In this document: piece by piece, positions 9,314-20,247 of the stretch
Layout: every line of letters begins with the position of its first letter
Position numbering within the stretch: the stretch's first letter is position 1
NCBI GenBank assembly: GCA_964058845.1
Contig: CAXKVR010000332.1
Span: 90,924-154,923, forward strand
Length of the DNA stretch: 64,000 nucleotides
Origin: Carex sylvatica
Taxonomy: Eukaryota; Streptophyta; Magnoliopsida; Poales; Cyperaceae
Reading direction: 5' to 3'
The notes under the pieces: model-generated
Database searches by the model: none
Seen by the model: only the letters and a program-made list of their open reading frames with translations
Told to the model about the DNA's origin: nothing
Made by a program: the position numbers and the translations under genes

Positions 9314-12300
9314 ATGTCGGACCACTCGGATTCGGATTCCTCGCCAAAAGGGTCCGATTCCAGTTCCGCTGTGGGAGATGACGAGAAGAAGCACTCCTCC
9401 GACGAAAGCGCGAGTAGCGATGGAGTCCTTGTCGAACTACCAGCTAACCCTGATCAGGTGTTAATTTAACTGAGTTTAGTTTTAGTTTTTGTAGATTAAA
9501 CCGGAATTTAGTTTTCTGCCCCTTTAAAGAACGCAATTGCGGAGTCACCCTATAAAATGGTGAAATAACGGTTCTACAGCTCCAAAAATGGCAACTTTTA
9601 TAACCTGGGATTAGTTTTCCCTTTTTCTCTCTTCCTCTTCTAAGTTCGGGTACATTTTCTCTTACATCTCTGGAGGATGTTGTAATTACAATTTTAACCT
9701 ACTTGATTTAAGAATAATACACCAGAGATAATATTCTAAAATTGCATACAGACTGTTTTTCTAATTTTTCAACCAAACTATCTTTGCTATTCTCTTGAAA
9801 AGGCGAAAAACAAATAAGAAAATGGTTGCTGCGAGTTCCCAATGCATAGGTCGCCTTTATGAACATAGGAGAATGATCAGGTGAATAATTTATCCAAATT
9901 TACTTTGCGATGACCCTTTTTCTTACAGAATTTGTCTGGTCTTCAACCTTTTTTTTCCAAAAAAAAAAAAAAAAGAATTTGAATTTCAGGAAGATCTATG
10001 AGATATTTTTCAGCTTACATTGGATCTCTGAGATTCATGTGGATTCCTGTCAGACATTAATTTTCAAATAAGGAATGCCTTTTGCACCCAGAGTGTTACC
10101 CAGGGTTCGCATGCCAATAGGAATGTGCCATGTCTCCACTCGGGCCAGAACAAGTTTGTATATGGTTTGCACTTATCATATACAGGGTTGATGCGTCTGT
10201 GCATAGTGGACATGGCGCGCTTCGAGTGACATGTGAGCCAGCCGTGGGCAAGTGTTAGCAGGCCTCTTTTCATTTTTTCCCTTCAGCCATATAAAATTCT
10301 GATCACATAAACTGAACATGTGAATTCAATTAAAGTATTTAAATGTTTAACTTTACGGAAAATGTTTTTGTAAATTATAGGCTATGCATGCCTTACTTTA
10401 AAGGGTTGGATTGTAGATATGCTTTAAAGCCCGACCTGACCTGAATTTACTGGGGTTGACCAGCATGACCCTTGGAAGTTCTAATAATCAATTGCACGTA
10501 ATCCATCTTAAATTCATAACCTGGGAAATGGGATTTGGGCTTTATTTTGAAAGAAAAAAGAAAGGAGACTTAATGTTTCACACTACGGACAGTTGTATCG
10601 GCGTAAATGTAATTACTAATTATATCATTAATCCCAGTTGATCTGTGAAGTAACCCAATCTGATTGAAATCTTAATACTTCAAAGTTGTAGTATCCCTAA
10701 GGAGTTGATTATGAGAACCATAGGTATATAGATACACTTTTTAGTCTTTGCTATACTTATTCTTGGTAAAAGTTGACCTTACCTGACCTACATGACCTGA
10801 CCTCATCAATACCCCCCCAATTGAATTCCACAATCCCCTTGAAGTTATAAATCAAAGTTCATAACCTGGGGAGGGGGGTTGGGATTTTTGCCAGGACGAA
10901 CCAGCACCAATAGGGTTAGGTTTGGACAACCCAGACAGTGGCATTCTTGTAAATATCGACGGGTCAACGCAGGACGACTCGCGGGAGGATATGTTTGAGG
11001 ATGCAACTGATGAGCCGGCAACACCAGGTGACGCCATGGAGACGCCTAGAGGCCTTGAGGAATCTATGGCCATGATTGAGATAGGCGAGAGCTCGGCTAG
11101 GAGGGATGCTGAGGAGCTAGCCAGAATGCGGGCTCGGCTTGATGATTCCGTAGCTGAATGTAAGAAGTACAGGGTAGGTTATCTCTGATTCAATTTATTT
11201 TTTGTAGGTGTAATTGTTCTTTTATTATAAGATCTGAACTGTTAGGTGTAAAACCGGGGGATTATATTATTGAAGGTACTGAATATCATTTAATGTCGCA
11301 AAAGAATTTAAATCATAAATTTTATTTTCTGGTTGAAGTTTACTTCTGTGACTCTGGTTGGGTTTCATTTCTAGCCTACCCCAACTTGTTTGGAATAAAG
11401 GCTTGGTTGTTGTTGGTTGAAGTTTACTTTGTGCATGGATTACTGTAATCTTCGCAAAAGAGAAAACTTAACAGGCCTTAGTTCTACCAGTACTAGTTGG
11501 TTCAGTTATAAAAACTCTTGACTGCTAATAAAAAAAAATCCTAAATCATATTATAGTGAAAAATAAAATATTGTATAGTTTAAAGAAAACAAGTTCACAA
11601 TAGTGTATGTATTTAATTTACATCACTTACAGTTCCTTTCTTTCATTGCAGGAAGAAAGGGAACTGTTTGGGAGAGAAGTTGCTAGCCTGAGGCAAAAAC
11701 TTTTAGACATTGCTGAGTGCGAATCTTTGGCCACCTCGAGTGAAGAAGTCGACACCTCATTACCCACACCCTTACATGCCATGTTGGCTGATTGCTCCAA
11801 ATATGCCCTCCAATTTAAAAAGTCCTATGACAGACCTGATCTAAAAGACCTCCTCCTTACAAAGGAACAAGAGCTCGAGGATCTCAAAGTGAAAAATATT
11901 GAGTCAGTCGTGTCTCATGATGTCATCTTTTCTTACTTGGATACCCTGCATGACTCGTGGTCTGAAACCCTAAAAGAGAGATTATTACCTTCCCTTAATA
12001 CCATAATTGGAGAAGAATGGTCTACAGATGGCACAGACGACAATGCACTGTCTTTAGTGGAAAAAAAAACGTTGTCACTAGTTGAAATTCACAGACAGTT
12101 TATGTCTGAGATTGACCAGCTCAGGCAATGTTTGGCAGGGGTCATGCCTGAATGTGAGAACTTGGTGGGTGCTAGCTCAAATAGTGTTTTGACTGCCGCT
12201 ATGAAAGGGTTAATTGAAGCCAAGAAAAGAGAAACCGATGATATGGATGTGTTGAATAAACTAAAAATTGAAAATGAGGGGCTTCAAAATCAAATAGAGA

Positions 12301-15300
12301 AGCTGAAAGCAAGTTTGGGTGCAGCAAGTGCTGAGATAAGCAAGGTAAAAGGGGAGCTTGAACAAGCAGAAAACAAGTATGTCGCAGTTAAAGAAAAACT
12401 TAGTATGGCTGTTACAAAAGGGAAGTCTCTGGTACAAACGCGTGACTCATTAAAACAGTCATTGGCTGAGAAAACCGGTGAGCTTGAGAAGTGCACAGCT
12501 GAGTTAAAAGAGAAATCAAATGCACTTCACTCAAGTGAAGTTAAAGTAGAGGAGTTCCGGAGGTTGTTGGATGAGAAAACAAGTGAATTTGAAAGTTGCA
12601 GGCAGCAGTTGCAAACTAGTGAAGCTACAGTGGAAGAGTTGAGGGGGTTGATTGCAGAAAAGTCTGGTGGGTTTGAGACTTGCTTGCAAGAGTTAAAAGT
12701 AAAATCTGATGAGCTGAGAGCTAGTGAACTTACAGCAGAGGACTTGCGGAGGTTGCTTGAAGAAAAGACAACTGGGTTTGAGGCTTGCATGCAAGAGTTG
12801 CAGGCAACTAAAATTATAGTAGAGGAATTACAGAGGTCATTGGAAGAGAAGAGTAGTGAGTTTGAGATTTGTGTGCGAGAGTTGAAAGAGAAGTTGCAGG
12901 AGTTGCACACGAGTGAAGTTAAGACGGGAGAGCTGCAGGAGTTACTAGAAGAGAAGACGAGAGGGTTCGAGAATTATGTAAAAGAAAATTCAACAGCTCT
13001 GCAAGATGTACAAGAGTTGTTAGAAGCAAAATCAAGTGAGCTTGAGCGGTGCATGCTCGAGTTGCAGCAGAAGTCAGATCTATTGCAAGCAGGTGAAGTG
13101 CAAGTAAAAGAGTTGGAGAAGGCAGTAGAAGAGAAGGTGGGTGAGCTCGAGAGGCTTTCGGTGGAGTCACAGCAGAAGATTGGTCATTCCCAAGCAACTG
13201 AAGGTACGGTAAAAGAGTTGTTCGATTTACTTGAAGAGAAGAAAAGCGAGCTTGAGAGGCGCAAGCACGAGTTGCAAGAAAGTGAATATATGGCGCAAGA
13301 GTTGCAAAAGAGCCTAGAAGAGAAGAAATATGAACTTGATAGGTGTGTACTTGACTTGCAACAGAAGTCAGACGTCTTGCAAGCAACTGAACTTATTGTA
13401 AAACAGCTTCAGCATTCTCTGAAAGAGAAGGCAGGTGAGCTGGAGAAGTGCACTCATGACTTGCATACAAGTAAAGTTACGGTAAAAGAGCTAGAGAAGT
13501 TACTAGAAGAGAAGGAACTTCGTTCTCAAGAAACTGAAATGACAATAGCAGAGCTGAAGAAGTTACTAGAGGAGCAAAGAGGTGAGCTCGAGAAAAGCTT
13601 TAAGGAATCAAACGAAAGATCTATTGAACTCGAAACATTCAAGGCTGGTATGGGTGAGCTGAGTGACACACAAAGTACACTTGCTTCAATCCAGTTCTCT
13701 CTCTCTCAAAAGGAAAACAAACTTCATGAAATAGAGACAATTTTGGGTGAGTTCAGTTTCCCAGATGAATTGGGTTTGTCAGATGCCTTAGAAAAGATGC
13801 GTTGGATAGGTGATCAAAAGAAATCTTTTGACAGTAAAGTAAAAGATGCTTTAGCTTCAGTTGCTTTTCCTGAAACAGTTTCATCTATTGAGATATATTC
13901 TCAAATTCATTGGTTGGTTGAGTCCTTGAACCAAGCTAGAGAAGATGCGAGAAAGTTGGAGGAGGAAAGTTCTCTTGTAAAATCACAATTAAATGCATTG
14001 GATGAGGAAATAAATCGTTTGACCGAGTCCTTATCAGAAGAGAAACGTGGGAGAGATGTTTTAAGAAATGAGGTTGCCGAATTGTCGGCCAACTTGTCTG
14101 CGATTTCTTCTGAAAAAAGCAGATTGGTTGAGGCTCTAGAGGAGGCCTTTCAGATCAAGTATAATTGTGAAAGTCCTACCGAGCTAGTTGTTGATAAGTT
14201 TATCAGTAGTATAAGAGAGACGGCTAAATTAGCTCTAATTGATAGTGCAAATCTAGAAAAGTTGCAAGCTTTGCTTTATGAAAGAGAGCAGGAGTTGAAT
14301 TTGTGCAAGAAGCTTCTAGAAGAAGATGTGGCTGGCAAAACTGAGATTAAAACGCTAACTGAGGAGGTTGCAAGACTAAAAGATGAGAAGGCTTCTTTAC
14401 AAAAGGAGCTTGAAAGGGTGGAAGAGAAAAATGCCTTGGTAAGAGAGAAGCTGTCTATGGCTGTGAAGAAAGGGAAGGGGTTAGTGGCAGAGAGGGAAGG
14501 ATTTAAACAAGCCCTGGATGAGAAGAGTGCTGAAATTGCGGCTCTCAAAGCTGATCTTGAATCAAAGGATTCTATTGTTAAAAATCTAAGAGAGCAGATT
14601 GAACGACTTTCTTCTCAGCTGACACGTGTCAATGAGCTTGAGTTGGAGGCTGTTTCCTTAAAAGGGAAGTTGGATGAGGCTAAGAACTCTATAGAAGAAT
14701 CAGAGATTGCTAAAGCTCATCTTCTGAAAGAGCTGTCTGAAGCCACTTCAACCAGTCAGATGCTAGAGAACGAACTTGGCAAAGAGAAAGAGATAATTTC
14801 TACTATTATCAAGGAGAAAGAGGAGATTTTGTTTAAAAGGGACACCACTGAGCATGAGCTGGAGAGAGTAAAACAAGAAGCCTCTACCAGTGCTACTAAA
14901 TTGACCGATGCTTTTGTCACGATAAAATTGTTAGAGGATGCGCTGTCTGAAGAAAAAAGGAATTTTTTGTCGTTAGATAGTGCAAAAATGGAAGCTGAGG
15001 CAAGGCATGAGAAGGAGATTACAGATTTGAGATCAAAATTAGCTGATCATGCAGAGGAATTGAAGGAAACTCGAGAGAGACTAGAAAGGAGCTTGTCAGA
15101 AAGAACTAGCGAGCTTGAGAAAATCAAAGAGTTAATGAAGGATGATACTTTATTAACTATGGTGAAGGAGGAGTTTAGGAGGAAGATTAATAGCTTAAGA
15201 GGCATGGGACTTTTGATGCATGATATGCACCAACAGTTTACTGCGAAGGGATATAGCATTGATCCTAGCATAGAGGTAAATATTTTAATATTTTCTTTTT

Positions 15301-18300
15301 TTCATTATTTAAGTGTTGTTCCTTAGAAATGTATAGTTTTGGGATATTGGAATTTCCCTTTGCTAGTGAGGAAAAGTTCTGTCCCCCTTCAGTGGAGAAA
15401 ATCCAACATTTCTTTTGTTACTGCAATAACCCAAACTAGTAAAAATCTATGGTTGAAAATGATTTGCTCAACAATTCTCCAGTAGCTCAATCAAGGGGCT
15501 TGATGACCTGATTTAATTTATGTTCTGTATCCTACGTTGGAATATTTTTTGGCTTGATTTCAGTTGAATTTGTGCCATAATGCATGAAACAGAGAAAGGG
15601 AAAAAGGCCCAGTTGTCGGCACATGTAATGTTTGGGTTTAATATTTATTACAAAACATTTAGGGTTGTTGTTGCAAATAAGAAAGTCATAGTTCATTGGT
15701 TGAAAACCCTTTATACAATAGATGCAAGTTAAACTTGAATCGAAACAGAGACATGCTTCTTACTTTCATTACTGTCAGGAATGTTAGAAAAGAAAAGGAA
15801 AGCAACTATATTGTCAATGTCAAGAGAAGAAAAGAAAATATATGATAGGCTTGTAGATTCATGAATCTTGGACTATAATTTTCTCATTAAAATGCAGGTC
15901 TCAGGCTTTGCAAAATTCCTCTCTCTTCCAAGCTACGACAAGTTCATCAATGAAAGAAATGCCCGTAATAATTCGGCTAGAAGAAACCCTAGCAAGGTTA
16001 AGTCTGTCAGTTCAACGGCAGAAGGTTTAGTTGGCCGATCCGAGCACATAAGCGAGTACTTTAAAGACCTCTCTAGCTACATGGATGATCACATAACACT
16101 CATGTCCCAAGCACTGCAAGCCACAAGCGAAGAATTCTTTCACATGATGGATAGTGACGATAACCTAAAGCTTGAGTTGGAGAAATTGGAGGACCAATGC
16201 AAGGACCTAGAAGAGAAATTGAAGAAAGCTGAGTCAGGCTCTGAGAGAGCTTTGGAGGATCATCAGTTTTATGAAAAGAGAATTTCTACTTTGGAAAAGG
16301 ATTATTGTAATTTAGAAGGGGTTTGCAATGAGATGAAGAGCAAGATTGAGGACTATCAAGCTAGAGAGAGCTTCTTAAAAGTTAGAGAGGAAGAGCTTGC
16401 TTTGTTACAACAAGGCTCGACTAAAGACCGAGGTAAGTCACACCTGATAAGATTATACTTTGATTATCATCATATAAATTGCAGTTTAAAATTCAAATTC
16501 TTTGGCGTTGTTTAAATTGTTTTTGGTAGTAGTTGCTTATTTTTGGTTGAATTTAAAACACAGCATGTGTTGTTGACCAGACTGGTGTACCAAACAGATG
16601 TTTTTATCTGGTACTAATTAAGGCCGGTATTGATACATACAGTTTCACACCTAAACATTCTGGCTGTATCATAATAATCCTTAATTGAAGTCTTAATGCC
16701 ATTCTTTTTGGTACTTTATTTTAGAAAAGTCCGGCTTATACTTCTCAGAGGATGAAATGGCAGCTCTTATTGACAAAGTGAATACACTAGAGATCTCCTA
16801 TACCGAGCCACAATTAAGTGCTGTTGAGAAGCTGTTGTACATCCTAGATCAATTCAGTGAACTTCAGGAGAGGGTCGATCTGCTGACTTACCAAAATGAA
16901 GACTTGCAGTCAGCACTTTCATCTAGCACTACAGAGACCGACAACCTCAAGAGAGAATATGAGATTGTCCATTTGAGTTTGGAAAATATTGTTCAAAGGT
17001 TGGTTCAACTGGGAGGAAAAGATATTCCACCAGATCAGAAACAAGCAACAACAATGGCATTTTTGTCATTCTTGGAAAAAGCTGTGGTTTCTTTGGTACA
17101 TGATTATGAGAATTCAAAATCAAAATTAATGGAGATGGAAGGAAAGCTTCAAACCCGGGAGAAGATGGTAGGCGAATTATCCAGTCGTGTTAAGATGCTA
17201 GAGGATTCGTATCAGTCCTGGGCTGCTCAAGCAGAGTTTGATAGGGAAAGAAGCTTGGTTGACGCATCCTCATCTTCAAGACATTCTGATGAGATCGAAG
17301 ATCTGGTATGTTTAAACTGCACCTTGGAGTTGCTTCCTTGGAACACTTTCATGTGTCCTCAGTAAAATAAAAAGTCATGGTCATATATACCACTAAATAA
17401 AAAAAGGTTGTGTAGACCCACTGAGTAAAATTCTTACATCAAACTCTGCAAAGAGGAGAAACATGACATTTCCCAAATTTTTGAGGTTATGCATCAAAAT
17501 TCTCAATTTGCAGGGATATTCATGCCAATTTGATGATGTTACGAGGTTGCACATGAAAGTGCCCCTTTCTTTTGTGACTTGTGCCTGCTAACGTACATGT
17601 TGATGACTTTTGGGGGAATTTCTGTTTGTCAATTTTACAGGGACCTATAGGTAAAGGTTCCATATCTTCGACTGCTGCCAGAATGACTACCAGGAAGGTC
17701 TCAAGTGACCATCTCATCCTTAATATGGATGCAGAAACAGAACAACTTGTTACTGCTCAAGAGAGTGAGGATAAAGGTATGATTTGTTTCCCCTTCTGCT
17801 AGAATAATTTTGATTTGTCTCCATAAAAAAGTAAACAAAAATGTTGTAAATCAGCCCTCATTTTCTTGTTGATTACATTGGTGGTCCTTTCTTGAATGGG
17901 GGATGGGTGGATGATTTTTGTTGTTTTCAAGGGCATAGCAAAACATTTAGCAGCGGATACATAAAAGAAATTGACTTTTGTACACGGAATCTGCTGCACC
18001 CCTAACCTTTTAATTAAATTTTCTGTGTGTTTTCAGGCCATATATTCAAGTCATTGAATACATCTGGGTTGATCCCAGTACAAGGGAAATTTATTGCCGA
18101 TAAGGTTGATAGTGCATGGTATGCTTCTCAAACTTCTTTAGCCAGTTCACCAGATTTCTCAGTTCTTTATTTGAATTATCCTTTTTTTTTTACACTTTCA
18201 TGTTATTTTTCTGCAGGGTATCGGGAGGCCGGGTACTGATGAGTCAGCCACGGGCGAGGCTAGGTGTGGTAGCTTATTGCCTCTTTTTACATCTATGGTT

Positions 18301-18322
18301 TTTGGGAAGTATAGTTTTATAA
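9314..18322 (+). CDS. TNO1: long coiled-coil TGN protein, TNO1-like
   Basis: Eight coding exons: 9314-9457, 10895-11173, 11652-15275, 15898-16432, 16725-17305, 17641-17776, 18037-18118, 18217-18322. All junctions are GT-AG and phases are consistent, giving about 1828 aa. The N-terminus is acidic and Ser/Asp-rich. Exon 3 alone encodes 1208 residues of almost continuous coiled coil, with about 35-45-residue degenerate repeats (EEK..ELE..ELQ.KS) across roughly 12450-13600. The C-terminus ends GGRVLMSQPRARLGVVAYC then a short hydrophobic anchor (LFLHLWFLGSIVL), i.e. a tail-anchored protein. Length, coiled coils and tail match Arabidopsis TNO1, a trans-Golgi-network protein that binds the syntaxin SYP41 and aids vacuolar trafficking and salt tolerance. 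Localisation here is inferred from the family. The ATG at 9314 is the first in frame after a MITE-bearing 5' region. Confidence 0.85.
10064..10273. repeat. GC-rich foreign-looking block in intron 1 of the TNO1-like gene
   Basis: This 210-bp stretch (CCCAGGGTTCGCATGCC, GACATGGCGCGCTTCGAG and similar) is much richer in G+C than the intron around it and is open on the minus strand for 69 codons. GGGTTCGCATGCC resembles a tRNA box B, so it may be a SINE or another transposon fragment. I see no clear ends or target duplication. Confidence 0.35.
11352..11420 (+). mobile_element. 3' fragment of an Au-type SINE in intron 2
   Basis: The stretch CTACCCCAACTTGTTTGG, then AATAAAGGCTTGG and a TTG-repeat tail, matches the conserved 3' end of Au SINEs of flowering plants. 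The tRNA-related 5' half is not visible, so this is a 5'-truncated copy in the intron between 11173 and 11652. Confidence 0.7.
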
Positions 18323-18734
18323 TTATTGGTGTTACACGTTAAAAGTTATTATAGATCACAATTGTACAATAGGTATGTATAATAATGGTTCCTTTTGTTA
18401 TAGTTTTCTTTTGGTATTGAAATTAGTCAGAGTTCAAATATTCTTTGTAATTTTTTTTTTTGTTGGATCTGTTACTTTTATATGGATCCATAGATTTATT
18501 TAGATTCGATACAGAAGGGACGTAACATAAAAATTACGAGAGATCATCTTCTTTTCTTACTCCAGCTAGCTTGCATAATATTGATTTTGTAATTGATTAC
18601 TATTTGCGATCATGGGAACCACAGGTCCGTTCTAGCACCGCATAACCTACTTGTTTGCTGAAGCATGCAGTTGCAGCTGTTTTGTTGACATTAGATTAGC
18701 ATGTACACTTATTTCCAAATGCCTGTAGATCAGC

Positions 18735-18915
18735 AGGGGTAGATTAAGAAATTGAGTTGGGGGTAGGGAAAAAAATGAGTTCGACCGGAAGAAAATAAAT
18801 TTGGTTCAGGGTAGACAAACTTGTTCACTAAGGATATACAGTAACTCAAAAATACATGAGCTAAAACTTTAAAAGCGGTTGCTTATTCATGAGTCTTATA
18901 CTAGGTCTGCCCTTG
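18735..18915. mobile_element. small hAT-like MITE
   Basis: The left end AGGGGTAGATTAAG and the right end GGTCTGCCCTTG (reverse complement CAAGGGCAGACC) form short inverted ends. The flanks AGATCAGC (18727-18734) and AAATCAGC (18916-18923) form an 8-bp duplication, 7 of 8 identical. The exact first base is ambiguous by one. Confidence 0.6.
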
Positions 18916-18936
18916 AAATCAGCCTACCTATTTGCA

Positions 18937-19153
18937 AGTCCGCATCGTGTGCATTAACTCAAAAGAGAATCTTTTGAGTTAATGTATTTTGACGGTCTGA
19001 TTGTAAATGGAGTTCATCCAGTTTCTGTCTATAACTTAGGGGAGCTTCAATATTAGTGTGAATCTAATATAAACAAATTTTAAAGTTAATTGGATGGTCC
19101 TAATACATCAACTCAAAAGATTTTTTTTGAGTTAATGAAGAGGATACGTATTC
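18937..19153. mobile_element. Mutator-type MITE with terminal hairpins
   Basis: Flanked by a perfect 11-bp duplication ACCTATTTGCA (18926-18936 and 19154-19164). The right end reverse-complemented is GAATACGTATCCTCTTCATT, the same end family as the MITE at 8937-9117. Near each end sits a small palindrome of the form TTAACTCAAAA...TTTTGAGTTAA. A related copy is at 52395-52600. Confidence 0.82.
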
Positions 19154-19956
19154 ACCTATTTGCATTGTTCGCCTAGTTACTATTCTGGATGGACCTTATT
19201 TTCTTAACAAGCTTGTGATCCGTATAATTGGATGGAAACTTGTGTTAAGCGGTCAACATCTCGTACAAGGACAAACAAAAAGAACATAAATATTCATAAA
19301 TGCTGTACATATTACTGTTAACAAAATTATGACACAACTGATTTCGACATGTAAAAACAACAAATAAAACATTACCATTTATAAAAATTTCATAAGGATG
19401 TTTACTATAGAAAAGTTGTATTTTGACACACTGCATTTTCTAAATTCACGAATTATTATTTACAAAACTAATGCCATAACATACACCGTTAATGAGTTTT
19501 ATAACCTTTTCAGAAAATTAAATTTTTACGTTACTAAAAAATCTGCAAAAGGGTGATTAATAACCCTTCGTCTGGCTCATCATTTTATAAAATAATTATC
19601 TTTAATGTTGACCAAGATTAGAGTGAAAAAAACGTGCCGTCATAATTGCAAGATTTTAGCTCAATACATAATCATTGGTGCGAACATCTAACGTCCATAT
19701 TGTTGTATGATATAAAGTTTATAAACAATTATTAGTACGAAAATAAAATTATACTTGTATCTTTTCGAATAACGTTTTTATCATAATTACAACTATTCAG
19801 GTAAATTTTGGGTACGTGATATTTTTATGACTATTAAATTTGAATACATTTTTGCAAACATCAAGTACGAGCTCATAGCATCCCATTACCAATTGAAAAA
19901 TTAAGGCGGGTGCCTATATTGCAAGTCAAACTATTACTCAAGTGATTACCCTTTAT

Positions 19957-20070
19957 AGCAGTGATAAGTTTAGCATTATTCTCTATAAAAAAAGTAGCAG
20001 TGATAAGTTTAGCATTATTCTCTATAAAAAAAAAGGAGCAGTGATAAGTTTAGCATTATTCCCTTTACAA
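19957..20070. repeat. three tandem copies of a ~40-bp unit
   Basis: The unit AGCAGTGATAAGTTTAGC then ATTATTCTCTATAAAAAAA occurs three times in direct succession, the third ending in ATTATTCCCTTTA. Unit lengths vary only by poly-A length and a short GT or GG insert, which suggests recent slippage duplication. Confidence 0.85.
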
Positions 20071-20247
20071 TCAGGCGAGATCTGATTTGTAATTTTTTTT
20101 ATCCATTACAAAAATACCACATCTTACATACTATTAGTTCAGAATAATATAATGCAAAAAAAATAAAACAATAAGAATTAACAGTACATATGAAAAGACC
20201 ACAGAATGGAAGAACAAAAGCGAGAAAAACAAAAGAGTAATAATAGG

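Larger units (their letters stand above)
18323..20247. other. spacer between convergent TNO1-like and kelch genes
   Basis: Contains the 3' flank of the TNO1-like gene, two small transposons (18735-18915 and 18937-19153), a triple tandem repeat (about 19957-20070) and the 3' flank of the kelch gene. No gene supported. Confidence 0.6.

Noticed and set aside
10456..10641. 61-aa frame in intron 1 of the TNO1-like gene
   Set aside because: It lacks splice context and family similarity; the flanking exons join in phase without it.
12527..13386. Antisense open frames of 127 and 155 aa inside the TNO1-like exon 3
   Set aside because: They are shadows of the repetitive coiled-coil coding sequence on the other strand, Ser/Leu-rich, without a promoter or family features.
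19957..20070. CRISPR-like regularly spaced repeats
   Set aside because: Units are directly adjacent with only poly-A between them, and this is plant nuclear DNA; it is a simple tandem repeat.
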